Below, piece after piece: positions 25,251-34,298 of a DNA stretch of 64,000 nt. Within the stretch, counting starts at the first letter, position 1; the number at the start of each line of letters is the position of its first letter. This stretch comes from Agromyces cavernae (GTDB taxonomy: Bacteria > Actinomycetota > Actinomycetes > Actinomycetales > Microbacteriaceae), in assembly GCF_021044935.1 (NCBI RefSeq), contig NZ_JAJNMP010000003.1, positions 372,001-436,000 of the forward strand. Direction: 5' to 3'. The notes under the pieces are model-generated. The model had not been told where the DNA came from. It worked only from the letters and a program-made list of their open reading frames with translations, and made no database searches. A program made the translations under genes and the position numbers.

Positions 25251-25327
25251 GTAACGGATGCCCCACCGAACGGCCAAATCGCTGTCGCTGAGGCCGAATC
25301 GTCGGTGGCTGACGGTAGACCGGAGGC

Positions 25328-25714
25328 ATGGAGATCACACACCTCAACCCCGACACGCTCCACACGAATCCAGCCTTCAGCCAGGGCGTGATCGTGCGCG
25401 GCGCCCACGACACGCTGTACGTCGGCGGCCAGAACGGAACGGATGCCTCGGGCGCGATCGTTCCCGGCGGCCTCGGGCCGCAGACCGAGCAGGCACTCTC
25501 GAACGTGCTCGCCGTGCTCGCCGACGCGGGCGCCGACCAGTCCAATGTGGTGCGCATGGCCGTGTACGTCGTGGCCGGCCAGTCGATCGACGAGGGCTAC
25601 GCCGCCTCCCTCAAGGTCTGGGGCCCGAACCCGACCGCGCTCACCGCGCTTGTCGTGCCGGGACTCGGGCGCCCCGATGCGCTCGTCGAGGTCGAGGTCA
25701 TCGCGGCGGTCTGA
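25328..25714 (+). CDS. RidA/YjgF-family protein
   Basis: Predicted 128 residues, the family's usual length. Core features: [46 protein letters not shown], and near the C-terminus [15 protein letters not shown], with the Arg that binds the substrate carboxylate. RidA enzymes hydrolyse reactive enamines/imines from PLP enzymes; many paralogues have other deaminase-like roles. Start: ATG at 25328 (ribosome site GGAGG just upstream). It ends just before the promoter of the MFS gene. Confidence 0.9.
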   Translation: MEITHLNPDTLHTNPAFSQGVIVRGAHDTLYVGGQNGTDASGAIVPGGLGPQTEQALSNVLAVLADAGADQSNVVRMAVYVVAGQSIDEGYAASLKVWGPNPTALTALVVPGLGRPDALVEVEVIAAV

Positions 25715-25716
25715 GG

Positions 25717-25786
25717 AATAGTTGACACTCAGCAATAGTTGACATCAATCATCTAATTCTCGTAGAGTTGATCGAAGTCAACTATT
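25717..25786 (+). promoter_or_regulatory. Promoter and MarR-type operator cluster of the efflux operon
   Basis: AATAGTTGAC occurs at 25717-25726 and 25734-25743, and its inverse GTCAACTATT at 25777-25786. The inverted pair AGTTGA-tcgaag-TCAACT spans 25766-25783. A fair promoter lies within: -35 TTGACA (25739-25744), 18 bases, -10 TAGAGT (25763-25768). The operator thus covers the -10 and start site, as expected for a MarR repressor. Confidence 0.8.
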
Positions 25787-25804
25787 TTCTGGAGCCCTCA
25801 CCGA

Positions 25805-27529
25805 ATGTCACGTACCTCAACGGCGCCCACCGAAGGCGCTCTCACCGAGGGAGGCATGACGCACCGCCAGGTGCTCGCCGCTCTCTCGGGCCTCCTGCTC
25901 GGCATGTTCGTGTCGATGATCGCGTCGACCGTCGTCGGCACCTCGCTGCCGCTCATCATCGCCGACCTCGACGGCGACCAGAGCGCCTTCACATGGGTCG
26001 TCACCGCGACGCTGCTCGCGACGACGGTCTCGACCCCGATCTGGGGCAAGCTCGCCGACCTCTTCAACCGCAAGCTGCTGCTGCAGCTCGCCCTGGTCAT
26101 CTTCGTCGCGTCATCTGCGATCGCGGGCTTCGCGCAAGACCCGGCCATGCTCATCACGATGCGCGTGTTCCAGGGCCTCGGCGCAGGCGGGCTTGCCGCG
26201 CTCAGTCAGATCGTCATGGCCGACATCCTCAGCCCGCGTGAGCGCGGCCGCTACGCCGGCCTCTTCGGTGCGGTCATGGCCGTCGCCACGATCGGCGGAC
26301 CGCTGCTCGGCGGGGTCATCACCGACACGCTCGGATGGCGCTGGAACTTCTTCGTCGGCCTGCCGATCGCGATCGTCGCCCTCGTGCTGCTGCAGCGCAC
26401 CCTGCACCTGCCGAAGCTCCCGAAGAAGAAGGTGTCGATCGACTACCTCGGCATCGTCCTCATCTCGGCGGGCGTGTCGCTGCTGCTCATCTGGGTGTCG
26501 CTCGGCGGCAGCCAGTTCGAGTGGAACTCGCTCGAGTCGTGGCTCATGATCGGCGGCGCGGTGGTGCTGCTCGCGATCGCCGTCGTCGTGGAGCTTCGGT
26601 CGAAGGAGCCGCTCATCCCCCTCGGGCTCTTCAAGAACCGCACGTTCACCCTCTCGGTCGTCGCGAGCCTCAGCGTCGGTGTCGCCATGTTCGGCACGGC
26701 GGTGTTCCTCAGCCAGTACATGCAGCTCGCCCGGGGCGCGACGCCCACCGAGTCGGGGCTGCTCACCATCCCGATGATGGCCGGCGTGCTCATCTCGTCG
26801 ACGATCGTGGGGGGGCTCATCTCGCGCCGCGGCAAGTGGAAGGCGTACGTCATCACGGGCGCCGTGCTCGCCGTCGCGGGCACGCTGCTGCTCAGCCGGC
26901 TCGAGTACGACACGAACTTCCTCTACGTCGGCTTCTCGATGTTCGTGCTCGGCGCCGGCATCGGCATGGTCATGCAGAACCTCGTGCTCGTCGTGCAGAA
27001 CACCACCGAGGTGAAGAACCTGGGCGTCGCCACGAGTGCCGTCACGTTCTTCCGTAGCCTCGGAGGCACCGCGGGCGTCGCGGTCATGGGTTCGATCCTC
27101 GGCACGGTCGTGGCCGACCACATCAAGAGCGGCATCGAGAGCCTCGAGCCCGAGCAGCAGGCCGTGGCCGCCCAGTCACTCGGCGGCGGCATTCCGCACA
27201 TCGCCGAGCTCCCCGACTTCCTGCGCGTCGTCGTCGAGTCGGCCTACGGCATCGGCGTTGGCAGCGTGTTCCTCGCGGCGCTCCCGCTCACGGTGATCAC
27301 GCTCATCGCCGTGATCTTCCTGCCCAACGTGCAGCTCGGCACCCTCACCGCCGTGCAGCGCGCCAAGCACGAGGCGACCTCCGACCGCGCGCCCGACCAC
27401 TCGCTCGAGGCGGAGCTCGAGCATGTCGGTGAAGAGCTGCTCGAGGTCTCCGAGGCTTCGGTCGGCGTGCCCATCACCACCTCCACCACGGTGATCGACT
27501 CCGCCCCGCGCGAGATCGGCCGAGCATAA
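25805..27529 (+). CDS. MFS multidrug efflux transporter, DHA2 (EmrB/QacA-type, 14 TM)
   Basis: Predicted 574 residues with 14 membrane helices. MFS motif A appears as GKLADLFNRKLLL (about residues 82-95), motif B/C regions are in helices 4-5, and a long hydrophilic C-terminal tail follows residue about 510. DHA2 members export drugs and other lipophilic compounds using the proton gradient. Start: ATG at 25805, GGAG 10 bases upstream; an in-frame ATG at 25856 is an alternative. The MarR gene follows after one base, so the pump and its regulator form an autoregulated operon behind the operator at 25717-25786. Confidence 0.92.
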   Translation: MSRTSTAPTEGALTEGGMTHRQVLAALSGLLLGMFVSMIASTVVGTSLPLIIADLDGDQSAFTWVVTATLLATTVSTPIWGKLADLFNRKLLLQLALVIFVASSAIAGFAQDPAMLITMRVFQGLGAGGLAALSQIVMADILSPRERGRYAGLFGAVMAVATIGGPLLGGVITDTLGWRWNFFVGLPIAIVALVLLQRTLHLPKLPKKKVSIDYLGIVLISAGVSLLLIWVSLGGSQFEWNSLESWLMIGGAVVLLAIAVVVELRSKEPLIPLGLFKNRTFTLSVVASLSVGVAMFGTAVFLSQYMQLARGATPTESGLLTIPMMAGVLISSTIVGGLISRRGKWKAYVITGAVLAVAGTLLLSRLEYDTNFLYVGFSMFVLGAGIGMVMQNLVLVVQNTTEVKNLGVATSAVTFFRSLGGTAGVAVMGSILGTVVADHIKSGIESLEPEQQAVAAQSLGGGIPHIAELPDFLRVVVESAYGIGVGSVFLAALPLTVITLIAVIFLPNVQLGTLTAVQRAKHEATSDRAPDHSLEAELEHVGEELLEVSEASVGVPITTSTTVIDSAPREIGRA

Positions 27530-27530
27530 G

Positions 27531-27974
27531 ATGTCGCCTGTGACCACCGAACCCGACCTCGAGGCGTCGATCGCTGCCGTCGAAGAGGAGTTCGGCCGCC
27601 TCTTCCACCGGGCCCGCACGATGTGGCGGCTCGCCGCGGCACGGGTGCACCCCGACCTGCAGCCCACGGGCTACAAGGTCGTCTCGACGCTCGTGTCGAG
27701 GGGGCCCGCGCACGCGGGCTCCCTCGCCGAAGAGCTGCAGATCGACAAGAGCCTGCTGAGCCGTCAGCTGCGCCAGCTCGAAGAGCTGGGACTCACCGAA
27801 TCCCGGGTCGACGAGCACGACGCCCGCTCGCGTGTGATCGCAGCCACGCCCCTCGCGATCGAGAAGGTCGGCGAGGCGAAGGCGGCCAACCGGGCTCAGA
27901 TGCGCGAGCGCCTGCGCGAGTGGGAGCCGCACGAGATCGAGCTGTTCGCCGAACTGCTGGGCCGCCTGCTCTGA
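27531..27974 (+). CDS. MarR-family transcriptional regulator
   Basis: Predicted 147 residues. Winged-helix motifs: SLAEELQIDKSLLSRQLRQL (recognition helix, about residues 65-84) and wing ESRVDEHDARSRVI, flanked by dimerisation helices. Start: ATG at 27531, one base after the MFS stop; a GTG at 27540 is also possible. It likely binds the TTGAC-based repeats upstream of the MFS gene and is released by a small-molecule substrate of the pump. Confidence 0.92.
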   Translation: MSPVTTEPDLEASIAAVEEEFGRLFHRARTMWRLAAARVHPDLQPTGYKVVSTLVSRGPAHAGSLAEELQIDKSLLSRQLRQLEELGLTESRVDEHDARSRVIAATPLAIEKVGEAKAANRAQMRERLREWEPHEIELFAELLGRLL

Positions 27975-28020
27975 GTGGCACTGGTGGTCCCACCGACCAC
28001 GCGACGCGGCCGATCGGCGC

Positions 28021-28626
28021 TCAGGCGAGCGCGGACACCCGTTCGCCGAGCAGCGACATGAGCCGTCGGCACGTGCGCTGCTCGTTCTCGGGGAGGCACG
28101 CCTGGGGTCGGAACAGCGCGATCTGCTTGATGCCCTCCATCGCGGCGAGCATCAGGTCGACCGCACGGTCGACGTCGTCGCACCGAAGCTCTCCGGCACC
28201 GACCGCACGGTGGGTGAGGCCGAGGAAGAATCGTTCGGTCTCATCGAGGAAGCCGGCCCAACTGGCACGAACCTCGGAGTCGTAGAGGGACATTGCCACG
28301 ATCTCTGTCGTGAACACCCGGTTCGCATCATCGAGCAGGCAACTCCGCACGGAGAAGGCGACGGCGGCCTCGAGCTTTTCAGCGGGTCGATCCGAGGATT
28401 CGGTGGCCTCGAGGATCTGGCGGCGCCACGCACGGTAGTAGAGGTTGCACGCCGCGAGGATGATCTCCTTCTTCGACGCATAGTGCCAGTACAGGCTCCC
28501 CTTGGTGACGCCTGCACCTGCCGCGATCGCGTCCATGTTGACACCCGCGATCCCGCGCGTCGAGAACAGCTCGAAGGCTGCGAGCGCGAGTTCGTCGGGT
28601 TTCGCGGAGGTGAGGTTCGCCACCAT
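28021..28626 (-). CDS. TetR-family transcriptional regulator
   Basis: Predicted 201 residues. N-terminal HTH region: AAFELFSTRGIAGVNMDAIA, then GVTKGSLYWHYASKKEII (to about residue 50), then an all-helical ligand-binding domain. Start: ATG at 28626. A palindrome ATACTG-GG-CAGTAT lies 20 bases upstream, and an almost identical one (ATACTG-AC-CAGTAT) sits between the two divergent genes at 29.7 kb. So it probably represses itself, the TIM-barrel isomerase gene and the giant secreted protein gene. Confidence 0.9.
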   Translation of the reverse strand: MVANLTSAKPDELALAAFELFSTRGIAGVNMDAIAAGAGVTKGSLYWHYASKKEIILAACNLYYRAWRRQILEATESSDRPAEKLEAAVAFSVRSCLLDDANRVFTTEIVAMSLYDSEVRASWAGFLDETERFFLGLTHRAVGAGELRCDDVDRAVDLMLAAMEGIKQIALFRPQACLPENEQRTCRRLMSLLGERVSALA

Positions 28627-28645
28627 GCCACCGTAGCATCCCGCC

Positions 28646-28659
28646 ATACTGGGCAGTAT
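28646..28659. promoter_or_regulatory. TetR operator at the tetR promoter
   Basis: ATACTG-GG-CAGTAT, perfect 6-bp arms, 20 bases before the TetR start. Same arms and spacing as the site at 29733-29746. Confidence 0.78.
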
Positions 28660-28666
28660 TGAGCGT

Positions 28667-28701
28667 TCGACTCCGGCCGGAGATCCTCCGGCCGGAGTCG
28701 A
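28667..28701 (-). terminator. Hairpin terminator of the isomerase gene
   Basis: Perfect 15-bp stem TCGACTCCGGCCGGA / TCCGGCCGGAGTCGA with a 5-base loop, three bases past the isomerase stop. It separates that gene's transcript from the tetR promoter. Confidence 0.8.
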
Positions 28702-28704
28702 TGG

Positions 28705-29619
28705 TCAGGCGACGGCGGGGGCGCGGTCGACGAAGTCGGGGACCCGCTCCGTGAAGCCCGCCGCGGCCACCTCGGCGCGCAGCCAACGCACCGAACTGGC
28801 GAGCATCGGCCCGCCCTGGCCCTCGCACTCGATGTTCAGCACCCCGCTGAAGCCGGCCGCGCTGAGTCGCCGTAGGATCTGCCGGATGTTCTCGGCGTTC
28901 ACGCCGTCGCCGGCTGCGACATGGCTGATGGCGATCCCCGTCGCGCCACCTCGAACCGCCTCCGCGAGCGAGGCCGAGACGTCCTTGATGTGCACATGGG
29001 CGATGCGATCGAGGAACTGCTCGGTGAACGCGACCGGGTCGTTGCCGGCAATGAAGGTGTTGCCCGTGTCGAGGTTGAGGCGCAGCCACGGCGTGTCACC
29101 GCAGAAGTCGAGCATCTCCGCGAGGTACTCGGGCCGCGTCGTGAAGTAGCCGTGCGTCTCGATGGTCACGACCACCTCGTGCGCCTCGGCGACGCGGATG
29201 ATCTCGGTGTAGCTGCGCTTCATCAGGTCCAGCGCCTCGCGGTCGTCGAGGCCTTCCGGCTTGAAGAGGCCGTCGGTGGTGGCCACCCGGGGACACCCCG
29301 CTTGCGCCGCCCAGGCGATCGCGCGCTGCACGTAGGGCACACCGATCGATGGACCGTCGAGCCCGGACAGGGGGTACGCGGCGTCGATCTGCGAGAACTC
29401 GACGCCGTATCGCTGCATCTTCTGGCGGAGCAGGACCGGATCCTCGAGGAAGGACACGTGCGGGAAGTAGCCGAGGCCCTGGATCCAGCACGCGCCGTCG
29501 ATCGTTCCCGGCTCGATGTAGTGGATGTCGTGCTCCTGCGCCCAGGCCAGCGCCTGCTCGAAGGACTTGTGGCTGGAATTGAAAGCATCGGTGTGGAAGC
29601 CGATCCCGATCTCTGGCAT
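28705..29619 (-). CDS. Sugar phosphate isomerase/epimerase-type TIM barrel protein
   Basis: Predicted 304 residues in the xylose-isomerase-like/AP-endonuclease-2 superfamily. Metal-ligand-type positions: HYIEPGTIDG, TIETHGYFTT, LNLDTGNTF, HVHIKDV and NIECEG. Members epimerise or isomerise free sugars, inososes or 3-keto-glycosides, or catalyse beta-elimination from the latter; the exact reaction cannot be read. No signal peptide, so cytoplasmic. Start: ATG at 29619 with AGAGGG 6 bases upstream. Divergent from the ThuA/PQQ giant and sharing a TetR operator with it, which suggests a common pathway for an oxidised sugar. Confidence 0.82.
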   Translation of the reverse strand: MPEIGIGFHTDAFNSSHKSFEQALAWAQEHDIHYIEPGTIDGACWIQGLGYFPHVSFLEDPVLLRQKMQRYGVEFSQIDAAYPLSGLDGPSIGVPYVQRAIAWAAQAGCPRVATTDGLFKPEGLDDREALDLMKRSYTEIIRVAEAHEVVVTIETHGYFTTRPEYLAEMLDFCGDTPWLRLNLDTGNTFIAGNDPVAFTEQFLDRIAHVHIKDVSASLAEAVRGGATGIAISHVAAGDGVNAENIRQILRRLSAAGFSGVLNIECEGQGGPMLASSVRWLRAEVAAAGFTERVPDFVDRAPAVA

Positions 29620-29732
29620 GGTGCCCTCTTCTCTCGATTCGATACCGGAGCGTCGGTGCGCCCGCACAGACAGCCGGTATGGGAAACATCGGCGACTCGC
29701 CGCTGTAATTCTGCGACATTCGCCCCGGCGCC

Positions 29733-29775
29733 ATACTGACCAGTATTGACGTGCCGGTGCCGTTGAACCTACCAT
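29733..29775. promoter_or_regulatory. TetR operator and divergent promoter of the isomerase and giant secreted protein genes
   Basis: Operator ATACTG-AC-CAGTAT at 29733-29746. Its right edge abuts a rightward promoter: -35 TTGACG (29746-29751), 18 bases, -10 TACCAT (29770-29775). The leftward promoter for the isomerase is not obvious. Confidence 0.78.
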
Positions 29776-29846
29776 GCTGCCTGTCGGCTTACGACAGACA
29801 CGCGACAGAAGTCGCCCGTTCAATGTTGAGAGGCGCAGTACGCACG

Positions 29847-32800
29847 ATGAAGACGAAACGAACAACACCGGTGCTCGCGATCGGCCTGGCCGTGGCCACC
29901 GCGCTGGGGGCGGGAATCGCGAGCCCCGCATCAGCACACCCCGGCCATGACGCCGAGCCGGAGTTCCGCGCCCTGGTCTTCTCGGAGACGGCGGGATTCG
30001 TCCACGACTCCGTCGCCGAGGCGAAGGCGATGTGGGACGAGGTCGCCGCAGCAAACCACTTCGAGGTCGTTCAGGCGACCGACTCCGCGCTGTTCACCGA
30101 GGAAGGACTCGCCGACTTCGACGTGATCGTTCTCGCGCAGGCATCCGGCGACGTCTGGAACTCGGCCGAGGAGGATGCGTTCGAGAGCTACGTCCGAGGT
30201 GGAGGCGGCGTCGTCGCCATGCACAACCCACTCGACATGGAGCAGGGCAACACGTTCTACCGTTCGCTGATCGGCACCGAGTTCACCGCCCACTCGGCGG
30301 CGAACACGCCGGGGGTGCTCGACGTGGTCGACCACGATCATCCGTCGACCGCCGAGCTGCCGCACAGCATCACGCGGAACGAGGAATGGTACGGATTCAC
30401 GAAGTCGGTGCGCGGAGACAAGCACGTGCTCACCGAACTCGACCCCACGAGCGTGCCGGGCAACACCGCCGGTCGCATGCTCGACCACCCGGTGACCTGG
30501 TGCGCGCCGTATGAGGGCGGTCGTACCTGGATCACGTCGATCGGCCACTCCAAGTCGTCGTACAGCGAGCCGCTCGTGCGCCAGCACGTGCTCGGCGGTA
30601 TCCGTTACGCCGCAGGAGTCGCCGAGGGCGACTGCACTGCCACCGATTGGAACAACTTCGACAAGGTCCCGCTCGACACCGACACCTCGGCACCCTGGGG
30701 AATCGCGGTCGCACCCGATGGGCGGGTGTTCTTCACGGAACTCGTGCGCGGGCAGGTGCGCATCTACGACCCCGAGCTGCAGTCGACGGTGACGGCCGCG
30801 ACCATCCCGGTCTACGGCGACGGCGAGAACGGCCTGACCGGACTCGCGCTCGACCCCGATTTCGCAAGCAACGGCTGGGTCTACGTCTACTACTCGCCGA
30901 CCGGCGACGAGCACGTCAACCGGCTGTCGCGGTTCACGATGGACGGCAACACCATGCAGCTCGACACCGAGAAGGTGATGCTCGAGGTGCCGGCGACCCG
31001 CGTCGCGGGTGAGATCGGCCACACCGGCGGTACCCTGCGCATCGACGGTCAGGGCGACCTGTGGCTCTCGGTCGGTGACGACGTCGTGCCGTTCGAGTCG
31101 TCAGGCTACACGCCCATCGACGAACGCCCCGGACGAGCGCACTTCGACGCGCAGGGCACGTCGGCGAACTCGAACGACCTGCGTGGCAAGCTCCTTCGCA
31201 TCCATCCCGAAGACGACGGCACCTACTCCATCCCCGAGGGCAACATGTTCGCCCCGGGCACCGAGAAGACGCGGCCCGAGATCTTCGCGATGGGCTTCCG
31301 CAATCCCTTCCGCTTCAGCGTCGACCCGAGCGGCACGGTCTACCTCGCCGATTACGGCCCCGATGCCGGCAGTGCGAACCCGAACCGCGGCCCGGCCGGC
31401 TACGTCGAATGGCAGGTCATCCGCGAACCGGGCAACTACGGCTGGCCGTACTGCCACGCGAACAACATCGCCTACAACGACTTCAACTTCGCGACGAACA
31501 CGTCGGGAGCGAAGTTCGACTGCGCGAACCCGGTGAACGACTCGCCGAACAACACGGGCCTCACGCAGTTGCCCGCGTCGATCCCGGCCGAGGTGTACTA
31601 CTCCTACGGCGCATCCGCCGAGTTCCCGCAGCTGGGCAGCGGGTCGGGCTCGCCGATGGCGGGACCGGTCTACCAGTACGACGAAGCACTCGAGTCCGAT
31701 CGCAAGTGGCCGAAGTACTTCGACGGCACACCGCTCTTCTACGAGTGGGGTCGCAACTACATCAAGGAGTTCCAGCTCGATGGAGATGGCAGGCTCAAAG
31801 CCATCAACCCGGTGCTGAACAACCTCCAGTTCCTCTCACCGCTCGACCTGCAGTTCGGACCCGACGGTGCGCTCTACCTGCTCGAATGGGGCGGCGGCTT
31901 CGGCCGTGACAACCCGAACTCGGGGCTCTACCGCATCGACTACTCGTCGACCGGCCGGGCGCCCACCGCGTCGGCGTCGGCCGATGTCACCTCGGGCGGT
32001 GCGCCGCTGACGGTCGAGTTCTCGAGCGAGGGAACGGTCGACAAGGACGGCGACGAGTTCGAGTTCCTCTGGGAATTCGGCGACGGCACGACGTCGACCG
32101 AGGCCGATCCGACTCACGTCTATGAGGAGAACGGCAACTACGAGGCTCGCCTCACGGTCACCGAACTCACCGACTACGCGAAGACGGGCACCGCTACGGT
32201 TTCGATCGTCGTCGGTAACACTGCACCGGGGGTCAAGATCACCGAACCTTCGAATGGCGGCTTCTTCAGCTGGGGTGACACCCTGCCTTGGAAGGTCGAG
32301 GTCACGGATCCCGAAGACGGCGAGATCGACTGCGGCGACGTTGCCGTGCAACCGGCACTCGGTCACGATGACCACGCACACCCGGTCGACGCGGTGCACG
32401 CCTGCGAGGGTGAGACGTTGACGATCCTCGACGAGGGTCACGCCGAAGCCGACGCGTTCTGGGCGATCGACGCGCGCTACACCGACAAGGGAGGCGCAGG
32501 CGGGATTCAAGCGCTGACGTTGAGCGATACGAACGTCTATCGTGCAAAGCGATTCCAGGCCCACTACTACGACGAGGCCGAGGGCCTCGCCGTGGAGTCG
32601 AATGCCGCGGCCGAGTACGGTCAGTACGTCGGCGCGATCCAGAACGACGACTGGCTCCGCTACGACGACATGAACTTCCAGGGCATCGACGCCGTTCGGT
32701 ACCGCGTCTCGGCCGGTCCCGAAGGCGGTGGCACCATCGAAATGCGCCTCGGCTCCCCCACCGGCGAGCTCGTGGCGAGCACGCCGGTGGCGAGCACGGG

Positions 32801-34277
32801 CGGTTGGTTCACGTTCAAGGAGACCGCACCCACGCCGATCACCGCACCCGAAGGCACGCATGACGTGTACCTCGTGTTCAAGTCGAATCCGGGAGTCAAC
32901 TGGTCGATGACGCTCGACGTCTTCGAAGCAGTCGGCGACGGTGTCGGCACGCCGCCTCCCGGTACCCCGCGCATCGACACCACGACGCAGGGCGACTGGA
33001 TCGGCAGATACGGCGAGCTGGGGTACGCGATTCCCAACATCGGAACCCAGCTGCCCGACGGCGTCACGGTGGCGCCGGCTGCAGGCACGTCCTCGTGGAC
33101 CTTCGAGCAGACCTCGACCGACAAGGCGGCGTTGCAGGTGCCACCCGATGGAACCGCGCGTCGAGCGTCCACGTGGTTCGCCGGGACTGCCCAGGTGAAC
33201 GTCGGCGTCCCCGAAGGCAAGGCTTACGAGCTGTCGGTGTACGTCAACAGCTTCGACGGCACCCGCCAGGAGTCGATCACGCTCCAGCGCCCCGACGGCA
33301 CGCCGATCGGCCCAGTGCAGACGGTCAGCGACAACAAGCGCGGCGTCTGGCTCACGTATCAGGTCGTCGGATCCGTGGAGGTGAAGGCGGCGAGGATCAC
33401 CGGACCCAATGCGGTGATCGGCGGCATCTTCCTCGATCCGGCGGATGCACCGACCGATGAGGTCGCACCGACGGTCTCGGCGACGACGGGGCCGGCTGAG
33501 CCCGGCGAGTCGGGCTGGTATACCGAGGGCGATGTCAGGGTCGAGCTCGCGGCCACCGATGGCGACGGGTCCGGCATCGAGTCCATCGAGGTTGCGATCG
33601 GCGACGGCGCGTGGGCGGCATACCTCGGCACGGTCGTGGTGGCGGACGAGGGCGAGACACTCGTCCGCTACCGCGCGACTGACCGGTCGGGCAACGTCAG
33701 CGAGATCGGCGAGCTCACGGTGCGTGTGGACCGCACCGCACCGACGGCGACCGCGACGACCGTGGAAGCTCCGTCCGACAGCGGATGGCACACGCAGGGA
33801 GTCGAGCTCACGATCGACGGCGAGGACACCGGTGGGTCCGGCGTGGGCACGCTGCGGTACTCGATCGGCGAGGGAGGGTGGATCACCTACACGGATCCGG
33901 TGCGGATCTCATCGGAGGGTCCGAACCTCGTGCGATACCAGGTGATCGATGTCGCCGGAAACGAGAGCCCCGTAGGAGAGGTCAGCATCCAGATCGACTC
34001 GGATGCACCGACACTCGAGCTCTCCGTTTCGCCGAAGCCGTCTGGCGGAAAGGTGAAGGGCAAGGCGACCGTGACTGTGGATTCCGCAGACACGGGGTCT
34101 GGTGTCGCGGCCGTGCAGTACTCCATCGACGGGTCGGCATGGACGAACTACCCGGCACCGCTCCAACTCGACGAGAAGGGAACATGGACGGTTCGTGCGA
34201 GGGCGACGGATGTCGCCGGCAACACGAGCGAGATCGAGGCGGTCACGGTCCGGATCGTCGGGAGGACGAACGGGTGA
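29847..34277 (+). CDS. Giant secreted protein: ThuA - PQQ-type sugar dehydrogenase - PKD - CBM - three OmpL47-like repeats
   Basis: Predicted 1476 residues. Order: Sec signal peptide (1-31); ThuA-like domain (about 38-267; RALVFSETAGFVHDSV, GGGGVVAMHNP); PQQ-dependent glucose/sorbosone dehydrogenase-like propeller (about 270-705; PWGIAVAPDGRVFFTE, AMGFRNPFRFSVDP, FGPDGALYLLEWGGGFG); PKD domain (705-790; FLWEFGDGTTS); CBM6-like domain (about 900-1030; NDDWLRYDDMNF); another galactose-binding-like module (about 1040-1200); three Ig-like repeats of OmpL47 type (1206-1476). No LPXTG or membrane anchor, so it is freely secreted. Expected role: bind polysaccharide and oxidise or otherwise process its sugars. 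Start: ATG at 29847 gives the clean signal peptide; its ribosome site is weak, and ATG 29823 is an alternative. Promoter carries a TetR operator. Confidence 0.85.
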   Translation: MKTKRTTPVLAIGLAVATALGAGIASPASAHPGHDAEPEFRALVFSETAGFVHDSVAEAKAMWDEVAAANHFEVVQATDSALFTEEGLADFDVIVLAQASGDVWNSAEEDAFESYVRGGGGVVAMHNPLDMEQGNTFYRSLIGTEFTAHSAANTPGVLDVVDHDHPSTAELPHSITRNEEWYGFTKSVRGDKHVLTELDPTSVPGNTAGRMLDHPVTWCAPYEGGRTWITSIGHSKSSYSEPLVRQHVLGGIRYAAGVAEGDCTATDWNNFDKVPLDTDTSAPWGIAVAPDGRVFFTELVRGQVRIYDPELQSTVTAATIPVYGDGENGLTGLALDPDFASNGWVYVYYSPTGDEHVNRLSRFTMDGNTMQLDTEKVMLEVPATRVAGEIGHTGGTLRIDGQGDLWLSVGDDVVPFESSGYTPIDERPGRAHFDAQGTSANSNDLRGKLLRIHPEDDGTYSIPEGNMFAPGTEKTRPEIFAMGFRNPFRFSVDPSGTVYLADYGPDAGSANPNRGPAGYVEWQVIREPGNYGWPYCHANNIAYNDFNFATNTSGAKFDCANPVNDSPNNTGLTQLPASIPAEVYYSYGASAEFPQLGSGSGSPMAGPVYQYDEALESDRKWPKYFDGTPLFYEWGRNYIKEFQLDGDGRLKAINPVLNNLQFLSPLDLQFGPDGALYLLEWGGGFGRDNPNSGLYRIDYSSTGRAPTASASADVTSGGAPLTVEFSSEGTVDKDGDEFEFLWEFGDGTTSTEADPTHVYEENGNYEARLTVTELTDYAKTGTATVSIVVGNTAPGVKITEPSNGGFFSWGDTLPWKVEVTDPEDGEIDCGDVAVQPALGHDDHAHPVDAVHACEGETLTILDEGHAEADAFWAIDARYTDKGGAGGIQALTLSDTNVYRAKRFQAHYYDEAEGLAVESNAAAEYGQYVGAIQNDDWLRYDDMNFQGIDAVRYRVSAGPEGGGTIEMRLGSPTGELVASTPVASTGGWFTFKETAPTPITAPEGTHDVYLVFKSNPGVNWSMTLDVFEAVGDGVGTPPPGTPRIDTTTQGDWIGRYGELGYAIPNIGTQLPDGVTVAPAAGTSSWTFEQTSTDKAALQVPPDGTARRASTWFAGTAQVNVGVPEGKAYELSVYVNSFDGTRQESITLQRPDGTPIGPVQTVSDNKRGVWLTYQVVGSVEVKAARITGPNAVIGGIFLDPADAPTDEVAPTVSATTGPAEPGESGWYTEGDVRVELAATDGDGSGIESIEVAIGDGAWAAYLGTVVVADEGETLVRYRATDRSGNVSEIGELTVRVDRTAPTATATTVEAPSDSGWHTQGVELTIDGEDTGGSGVGTLRYSIGEGGWITYTDPVRISSEGPNLVRYQVIDVAGNESPVGEVSIQIDSDAPTLELSVSPKPSGGKVKGKATVTVDSADTGSGVAAVQYSIDGSAWTNYPAPLQLDEKGTWTVRARATDVAGNTSEIEAVTVRIVGRTNG

Positions 34278-34298
34278 AGCCGGTCCGCTGACCAACCA

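Noticed and set aside
25201-25260. Full -35/-10 promoter for rplJ
   Set aside because: TTGACG is present on the minus strand at 25248-25243, but no acceptable -10 lies 16-18 bases downstream, so I did not list it as a separate feature.
31836-33791. Open frame of 651 codons on the minus strand within the ThuA/PQQ giant
   Set aside because: Antisense shadow without ribosome site or domain.
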